This document shows positions 20,801 through 25,534 of a stretch of 25,534 nt of DNA, in pieces. Below the pieces are notes generated by a model. That model was not told the DNA's origin. It made no database searches and saw only the letters and a list, made by a program, of their open reading frames with translations. This DNA comes from Hepatocystis sp. ex Piliocolobus tephrosceles. Its lineage: Eukaryota > Apicomplexa > Aconoidasida > Haemosporida > Plasmodiidae. Numbering within the stretch: the first letter of the stretch is position 1; the number at the start of each line of letters is the position of its first letter. Location of the stretch: contig CABPSV020000019.1 in NCBI GenBank assembly GCA_902459845.2, positions 23,035 to 48,568 on the forward strand, given 5' to 3'. The position numbers and the translations under genes were made by a program.

Positions 20801-23800
20801 TCTTATCAGATCCGGTCTTATCTGATCCGACATTATCCAAATCGGTTTTTTCCAAATCGGTTTTTTCCAAATCGGTTTTTTCCAAATCGGTTTTTTCCAA
20901 ATCAGTTCTTTCCAAATCGGTTTTTTCCAAATCGGTTTTTTCCAAATCGATTTTTTCCAAATCGGTTTTTTCCAAATCGATTTTTTCCAAATCGGTTTTT
21001 TCCAAATCGATTCTTTCCAAATCGGTTTTTTCCAAATCGTTTTTTTCCAAATCGGTTTTTTCCAAATCGGTTTTTTCCAAATCGTTTTTTTCCAAATCGG
21101 TTTTTTCCAAATCGATTCTTTCCAAATCAGTTCTTTCCAAATCAGTTCTTTCCAAATCGATTCTTTCCAAATCGGTTCTTTCCAAATCGGTTCTCTCCAA
21201 ATCTATTCTCTCCATATCGCTTTTATCCAAAACACGTAAAGGTGTGTTAACTTCTGATATTAAACCTAATATAACATTAGGATTGTAAGAGTAGTAACTA
21301 AAATAATTGTTATACGATAACAATAAACAAATTTCGAGTAAGATATAAATAATACTCAAATCGTTTGCATATCTTTGACATACAGTAGATATAATTTGAA
21401 TAATATGATCAATATTAGTTTGAATTTTATGTATATCAGTTATAAAACTGTTTAATTTTTTAAAACTTTGTTTATAATTTATATTTTTTTTTTTTTTTCT
21501 TTCTTCAATGTTTTGATTTGATAAAAAAACTATATCCATACTATCCAAATTACTTGATAGTAATAATATATAATGCTTTAGAATTAATAATGAAGCAATA
21601 ACATCTACATTATTATTCGATTTTAATTTTTCTTTTATAAATTTAAAAACACAGTTGTTTGTATGTAAATAACATATAAGTATATTAAATATTTCCATAA
21701 TTTCGATATAAATTGAAATATAATGATTAGATGTTATACTATTTTCAACTGTTTGAGCATTATTGTTACTATTACTATCAGTTTGATAAATTAATATACA
21801 CAATAAAGAATAATTTAATTTTAATATATGATTTGTAAATAAAATAATGTAATGTATATTATTCAAACAACTTTGAAGTATAATTCTAAAACTATTTATT
21901 AATGCAAAATCAGGTAAAGTTTTATAATTAAAATAATTTATAACAAAATCTATTTTATTATTATATATACATGAAGTATCATATATTCCTTTAATGTTAT
22001 TATAGTTCGTATTACTATCACTACTAGTGTTACGACTACTACTAGTACTTACATTGTTAGTGTTATTAATACTAGTATTATATTCATTATTACTAACATT
22101 AGCAAAACGATTGGTACCACTATTATTAATAGTAATCAAATTAAAAAACATACAAAAATAATAAACAAACACTTCTATCGTTTTTCTAATACTATCTTCA
22201 TTATTTACATATAAAATCAGTTTCGATAAAATGTAAAGTACTTTAGTATATTTTTCATCATTATATTCCATATTAACAAGTATATTCAAATATATATTTA
22301 CAAGTTTTAAACATATCTTATTTACTTTATCAATTTTCTCTTTTTCATTCGCTAATTTTAATATAATTGCAGAACTTTTTTTCTTACTTTTCGTATTTTT
22401 TAAATTTTTATTATTTATACCGAAACAACGATTACTATAAACACTATTTTTTATTTTATTTTTTTTGTACAACAACAAACTATCTTCATCACTTACATAT
22501 TCACGTTTATGTTGACTACTATTTTTTTGTCTACCAAATAAAAAACTAGCAGTATTACTACTACGTCTTTTAAATAATAATTCATCTGAACACACTGTTT
22601 CAGATATTACTGATTCTTTTTTATGTGATTTTTTTTTTATATTTTTTTCTTTTGTGAAATTAACAAAGCTTATATCTTGTTGGTTATTACTACTATTTCT
22701 ATTACTACTATTTTTATTACTACTATTTTTAATACTACTATTTCTATTACTACTATTTCTATTACTACTATTTTTAATAGTACTATTTCTATTACTACTA
22801 TTTCTATTACTACTATTTTTAATAGTACTATTTCTATTACTACTATTTCTATTACTACTATTTTTAATACTACTATTTCTATTACTACTATTTTTAATAC
22901 TACTATTTCTATTACTACTATTTTTAATACTACTATTTCTATTACTACTATTTTTAATACTACTATTTTTATTACTACTGTTTTTATTACCACTGTTACT
23001 TATTTTTTTTTTTTCCAGTTTTTCTTGGTACAACTTCGTTTGACGAATATTATTAAAAAATAATCCATCCATTCGTGTTCTTTTCAAAACGTTTGAATTT
23101 AATGATGAATCTCTTGTATATGTTGTACATGTGTCTTCACTAGTATTTTCGAATGATAATTGTATTACATCATTGCCTATAAATACGTTTGCGTTATTTT
23201 TGTTTGGTAATATAAAATTTGTTTCTTTATTTGTTCGATTCATATGTATTATATTATACAAAGTGGAAGGACATTGAATATTTTCAAAATTTTTTAAAAA
23301 AAATATATACATAATTTCAATATGTTTATTATTATGTTCTAACAATGTCATACTTTTAAATATATCTATAAAAATATTTTTAGTAAGATGGGGTACTTGC
23401 ATAAAAATATCTAAATATAATTCAATATATGTATATATATGTGCACTCGTATTTTTATTATTATTCCCTTTATTAACATTATAATTATTATATGTTTTAT
23501 TCACTTTACTCTTTTTAGCGTAATAATTTATTTTCTCCAAAATTTTTTTTTTTAAATATTTATCTTCTTTCATAATAAATAAAATTAATAAGTTTGTCAT
23601 TATTTCATGTCTTTTATCTTCCTTTTTAATAAATAACATTTCGTTTAATATAAAACAAATAATATTTTTAATAATATTATTAATTTCGGAAGGCATGTTA
23701 TTTTTCTTGTTACGTTTGTGCTTGCTCTTTCTCTTGCTCTTGTTAAGATTGGTACAATTTTTGTTTTTGTTGATTTTACTAATGATTTTTTTTTTGCTTC

Positions 23801-24719
23801 CGTTTTTACTTTTATACAAACGTATTTTACCATTACAACTGTTATTATTGCTACAGCTGTTACTATTGCTACAACTGTTACTATTGCTATAACTGTTACT
23901 ATTGCTACAACTGCTACAACCGCTACAACTGCTACAACCGCTACAACTGCTACAACTGCTACAACCGCTACAACCACTACAACCGCTACAACCACTACAA
24001 CCGCTACAACTGCTACAGCTACTACAACTAGTAACAATGTGACTTTCAGTTTCAAACCCGTACATATAACCTTTTTTTCGTTTTCTTAATTTTGTTTTAT
24101 AATCTTCCTTTTTAATACATTTCAAATAAATAATTTTATTATGCAAAAATGTGTTATTATTATAATACATGTATTTAGCAGTTTCGTAGTTGACATTACT
24201 ATGTGTGCCATTTCTACTACTGTTACTATTACTTCTTCTTTTTTTACTCCCATTTTCTTTTCGCTTTATACTATTATTAAAACCTTTTAATGCATTTTTA
24301 TATACATAACAGTACTCACCTCCATCCAAAAATGTATACTTTAATATATTGTTAAAGATATTTATATCTATAGCTGTATTGGTAATATTTTGTATTGTAA
24401 TCTGTTTATTTTGTTTCAAATCATTACTTTTATTTTCTTTAAAATATTTTTTAACTTCATCACTGAAACTATTATACAAACAATAATGAACAAAGTCATA
24501 AATTAAGTAAAGAAGTATTTTTTGATTTTCATGGCTTACTTGTTGTATTTGTAAAAATGAAAATACATAATTTAAAATATCACATTTATGGTGCATAATA
24601 TATATTTTTAGAGTATTAACAATTTCATAATTTATTTTTTTATCTTCATCTAAGCAATTTAATAAGATAAATATAATCTTCTCTAATTCGAAATTTTTTA
24701 TATTTCCTTTTTTTGTCAT
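7476..24719 (-). CDS. Giant conserved-type Plasmodium protein of unknown function, HEAT/ARM-like, 5,747 residues
   Basis: A single uninterrupted frame of 17.2 kb; I do not recognise a named family with confidence. The start follows AACACAAAATG, a normal A-rich context, and the stop is TAG. Between low-complexity tracts it consists of Leu/Ile/Asn-rich amphipathic helices in pairs. Examples are residues 10-80, about 345-405, the LVDPIIVALYQEKEPTI segment near 2590, the CEIIGLLIPYMKDDEKI segment near 3590, and the C-terminal 150 residues. This pattern suggests a HEAT/ARM-type alpha-solenoid scaffold. I see no catalytic motif, no signal peptide and no convincing membrane segment. Spacer tracts include a Cys tripeptide tract (231-295), NSSIK/NSSNR (574-679), DLEKT (1168-1304), NIHSP (1813-1885), QVS (2636-2690), K12, NSKD, PTDTVE, K16, GNNIHD, several poly-Asn and SDDD. 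A weak possibility is a maestro (MROH) HEAT-type protein; profile search would decide. The coding nature is strong, function unknown. Confidence 0.85.
8168..8240 (-). repeat. SDDD tetrapeptide repeat (12-bp unit)
   Basis: About five SDDD units encoded by ATCATCATCACT-type 12-bp repeats near residues 5494-5518, just before a Lys-rich GEKKSGEEKK segment. It forms a highly acidic patch next to a basic one; SD-rich acidic tracts are typical casein kinase 2 targets, but that is only inference. Confidence 0.85.
9414..9530 (-). repeat. Poly-Asn/Asp tract, all AAT and GAT codons
   Basis: About 35 residues of Asn broken by single Asp, near residues 5064-5102. On the plus strand every codon is ATT or ATC, i.e. 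AAT for Asn and GAT for Asp, the AT-rich choices expected here. Contrast with the AAC-only tract about 400 bp upstream in the gene. Confidence 0.88.
9840..9947 (-). repeat. Poly-Asn tract of 36 codons, all AAC and GAC
   Basis: Thirty-four Asn and two Asp in the symmetrical arrangement N4-D-N26-D-N4. Every Asn codon is AAC (GTT on the plus strand) and both Asp are GAC. This is opposite to the genome's AT-rich codon preference and to the neighbouring Asn tract, pointing to expansion of one codon by slippage. Confidence 0.92.
11617..11724 (-). repeat. KNEKNG/KNEKSG tandem repeat
   Basis: Imperfect repeats of NEKNGK and NEKSGK with shorter GKNGKN variants near residues 4332-4368, encoded by TTTTTCATTTTTTCCA-type units. 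Charged, Gly/Asn-rich and probably disordered. A short SEAGN duplication lies close by at about 11818-11850. Confidence 0.8.
12826..13077 (-). repeat. 18-bp tandem array: NNIHDG and NNIQDS hexapeptides
   Basis: Fourteen 18-bp units near residues 3881-3965, in two homogeneous blocks. On the coding strand about six GNNIHD/E units come first, then seven SNNIQD units, then a closing NNIHNG. The switch from His-Asp-Gly to Gln-Asp-Ser is abrupt, as expected when two variant units expanded separately. Confidence 0.92.
13246..13341 (-). repeat. Poly-Asn tract followed by KDKDKD
   Basis: About 22 Asn followed in the protein by a Lys/Asp-alternating basic stretch, near residues 3793-3825. The Asn codons change from alternating AAT and AAC at one end to pure AAT at the other, a mixed state between the two pure tracts elsewhere in the gene. 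Confidence 0.85.
13665..13712 (-). repeat. K16 encoded by an uninterrupted A48 in the mRNA
   Basis: Forty-eight T on the plus strand encode sixteen Lys, all AAA, near residues 3670-3685, directly after Ser and before Pro-Tyr-Lys-Lys. Poly(A) coding tracks of this length stall or frameshift ribosomes in most eukaryotes; P. falciparum is known to tolerate them. The frame is open on both sides at the given length. Confidence 0.88.
14369..14412 (-). repeat. Short poly-Asn tract
   Basis: Around 13 Asn with one Asp, in the NNNNDNNNN style, encoded almost entirely by AAT. It lies in a long disordered-looking segment rich in Asn and Ser between about 14100 and 14500. Confidence 0.8.
14674..14781 (-). 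repeat. 18-bp array: PTDTVE and SANTVE hexapeptides
   Basis: Four PTDTVE units then two SANTVE units near residues 3313-3349. Proline-containing and acidic, so probably an extended linker. The two unit types again form separate blocks. Confidence 0.88.
15216..15425 (-). repeat. NSKD array and GNGRSSSGGNSR array
   Basis: On the coding strand, about three copies of a 12-residue Gly/Ser/Arg unit (GNGRSSSGGNSR, with NSRG variants) run into about six NSKD tetrapeptides (12-bp unit), near residues 3099-3168. The Gly-Arg-Ser part resembles RGG/RS-like RNA-binding low complexity, which is unusual beside the Asn/Lys tracts; function is not implied. Confidence 0.85.
15950..16092 (-). repeat. Ser/Leu-rich tract (SSLSSS, LLSNP)
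   Basis: Near residues 2876-2923 a Ser-rich stretch (SSLSSSVSSLSSS) leads into LLSNP/LLSNR pentapeptides. Low in Asn and Lys, thus distinct from the other spacers. Confidence 0.75.
16650..16812 (-). repeat. 9-bp array: VGQ/VSQ tripeptides with MQ insertions
   Basis: Five VGQ units then VSQ units, then VSQMQ variants, near residues 2636-2690. It is Gln/Val-rich and uncharged, so a beta-prone or aggregation-prone spacer is conceivable. The unit is a multiple of three and stays in frame throughout. Confidence 0.88.
17854..17890 (-). repeat. K12 encoded by an A37 run in the mRNA
   Basis: Thirty-seven T on the plus strand give twelve AAA lysine codons plus the first base of the next codon, near residues 2277-2289. 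A second long coding poly(A) track in the same gene as the A48; runs of 13-20 T also occur at about 10278, 12360 and 19436. Confidence 0.87.
19066..19281 (-). repeat. 15-bp array: NIHSP/NIHSS and NINRP pentapeptides
   Basis: About ten NIHSP or NIHSS units followed by four NINRP units, near residues 1813-1885. Two homogeneous sub-blocks again adjoin. The sequence continues upstream in an NLNLNSVNIYNINLNN region that looks like degenerate relatives of the unit. Confidence 0.9.
20808..21216 (-). repeat. 15-bp array: about 25 DLEKT/DLERT pentapeptides
   Basis: The longest coding array: DLEKT, DLERT, DLERI, DLEKN and DLEKI units near residues 1168-1304, ending DLDNV and two GSDKT. Arg variants cluster at the N-terminal end and Lys variants at the C-terminal end. 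A charged, helix-favouring pentad could form a long single alpha-helix; period five does not match a heptad coiled coil. Confidence 0.92.
22684..22998 (-). repeat. 15-bp array: 21 NSSNR/NSSIK pentapeptides with higher-order pattern
   Basis: Near residues 574-679. Units alternate NSSIK and NSSNR as 30-bp pairs in one part and NSSNR-NSSNR-NSTIK 45-bp triplets in another, showing that multi-unit blocks were themselves duplicated. It is basic and Ser/Asn-rich. Confidence 0.92.
23835..24029 (-). repeat. Cysteine tripeptide tract (CSS/CSG)n, 17 Cys in 65 residues
   Basis: Residues 231-295 contain 14 Cys at strict three-residue spacing (CSS or CSG), then three more Cys in an NSNSC-type Asn/Ser stretch. 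The unit is 9 bp or fewer. Cys-rich low complexity is unusual beside the Asn/Lys tracts usual in this genome. No signal peptide precedes it, so the tract is probably cytosolic and reduced. Confidence 0.9.
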
Positions 24720-25458
24720 TTTGTGTTAAAAAAAAAAAAAAAAAAATAATAATAATAAAAAAAAAAAAAAGTTAGCATAATGAACAGTATGAGAATCAAT
24801 TTTTAGACACTTTAAGTGTATGTGACTTCTATTGACGTATACTATACATCTTTTGTTTTTTTTTTTTTTTATTTTTTTTTTATTTTTATTTTTTTTTTTT
24901 TTTTACACAGATTGTGTTGAAACCTTTTGTTTTTATAACAAATCGGTAAAAAATGTATATTTTTACAAAACTTAAATCGCTACCATTTCGTGTTTTTTTT
25001 TTTTTTTTTTATTAATAAATTAAAGGAGAAAGAACAGAAATAAACAAAAAGGTTTACTATGCATAAAAATAAGGGTAAAAAAAAAAAAAAAAAAAGAATT
25101 ATAAATACATATATTTATTTATTTCATCATAAATATGAAGCGGGGTGGACACATGCATAGACTCATTGACGTATGTATACAAACTGAAATTTGTACGCAT
25201 ATGTATATATTAACTTAATGCAAATTAAAAAAGACAAAGTATAGAACGGAAATTCTTAACTAATTAACAAATGTTACTTTAGTGTTAAAATTGTTTTTGT
25301 ACATATATGTGTACACACACTTACGTATACGTATATGTGTGTTTATTCATATTCTAATGCTTAGGCTTACTTATACATAGTCATACAAATATAAGAAAAA
25401 AAAAAAAAAAGAAAAGAAGCATTATATCAGTTTATATATGCACGAAAACAACTATACG

Positions 25459-25513
<55 letters not shown>

Positions 25514-25534
25514 AAAAAAAAAAAAAAAAAAAAA
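24720..25534. promoter_or_regulatory. Upstream region of the giant gene
   Basis: About 0.8 kb of noncoding DNA 5' of the giant gene start. It contains A-runs with a TAA microsatellite at about 24727-24770, T-rich runs at about 24859-24904 and 24993-25010, an A-run at about 25078-25095, GTACATATATGTGTAC-type sequence near 25300, and long A-runs at the end. No open frame with family features and no RNA gene is seen. The 5' UTR and promoter should lie here or beyond the window. Confidence 0.65.
25459..25534. repeat. A53-T-A22 homopolymer at the window end
   Basis: Fifty-three A (25459-25511), one T, then 22 A to the last base. Long homopolymers at a window edge may reflect real intergenic DNA or an assembly boundary; length is unreliable. 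Confidence 0.8.

Noticed and set aside
20707..21288. 193-codon plus-strand frame with SKSVF repeats
   Set aside because: It is the antisense reading of the DLEKT array; frames opposite in-frame repeats stay open automatically. The same applies to plus-strand frames at 12766-13197, 15160-15597, 19063-19359, 22654-23063 and 23695-24089.
1..25534. tRNA, rRNA, mobile element or subtelomeric gene-family sequence
   Set aside because: No cloverleaf-like or conserved rRNA segment, transposase, terminal repeats, or var/rifin-type motifs were seen on either strand; only a computational scan could exclude small ncRNAs.

Overview
The window looks like nuclear DNA of a malaria parasite, most likely Plasmodium falciparum or a close Laverania relative. 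The reasons are extreme AT richness, intergenic DNA made largely of poly(dA:dT) runs and (AT)n microsatellites, and large coding regions interrupted by asparagine and lysine tracts and short tandem peptide repeats. The gene order (plastid-type TIM, a CPSF/Integrator nuclease, a giant unknown protein) fits my recollection of a stretch of P. falciparum chromosome 3 read in reverse. I could not check this, and the sequence alone does not fix species or strain.

Layout. (1) Positions 1-1183, minus strand: the 5' exon of a triosephosphate isomerase with an N-terminal signal-like leader, probably the apicoplast isoform. It is followed by the beginning of an intron that carries an 8-bp tandem repeat and runs off the window; the rest of the gene is outside. 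(2) Positions 1184-3931: a divergent intergenic region of about 2.7 kb, which must hold the upstream regions of both flanking genes. It has long A/T homopolymers, AT microsatellites, a rare G-run and two perfect palindromes of about 40 bp, one close to each start codon. (3) Positions 3932-6448, plus strand: a complete metallo-beta-lactamase/beta-CASP RNA endonuclease, closer to Integrator subunit 11 than to CPSF73. (4) Positions 6449-7475: a convergent intergenic region with a 13-bp tandem array and, right after the nuclease stop codon, a GC-rich palindrome. (5) Positions 7476-24719, minus strand: one uninterrupted 17.2-kb reading frame (5,747 residues) for a giant, helix-rich, HEAT/ARM-like protein of unknown function. 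It is studded with at least fifteen low-complexity or tandem-repeat tracts. (6) Positions 24720-25534: the upstream region of the giant gene, ending in very long A runs.

The three genes show no evident shared pathway: plastid carbon metabolism, nuclear RNA 3'-end processing, and an unknown scaffold-like protein. Eukaryotic genes here are transcribed singly, so neighbourhood carries little functional weight. The most distinctive content is repeat biology. Arrays inside the giant frame have unit lengths of 3, 9, 12, 15 and 18 bp, while the two noncoding arrays have units of 8 and 13 bp. I found no RNA gene, mobile element, CRISPR array or bacterial-type operon.
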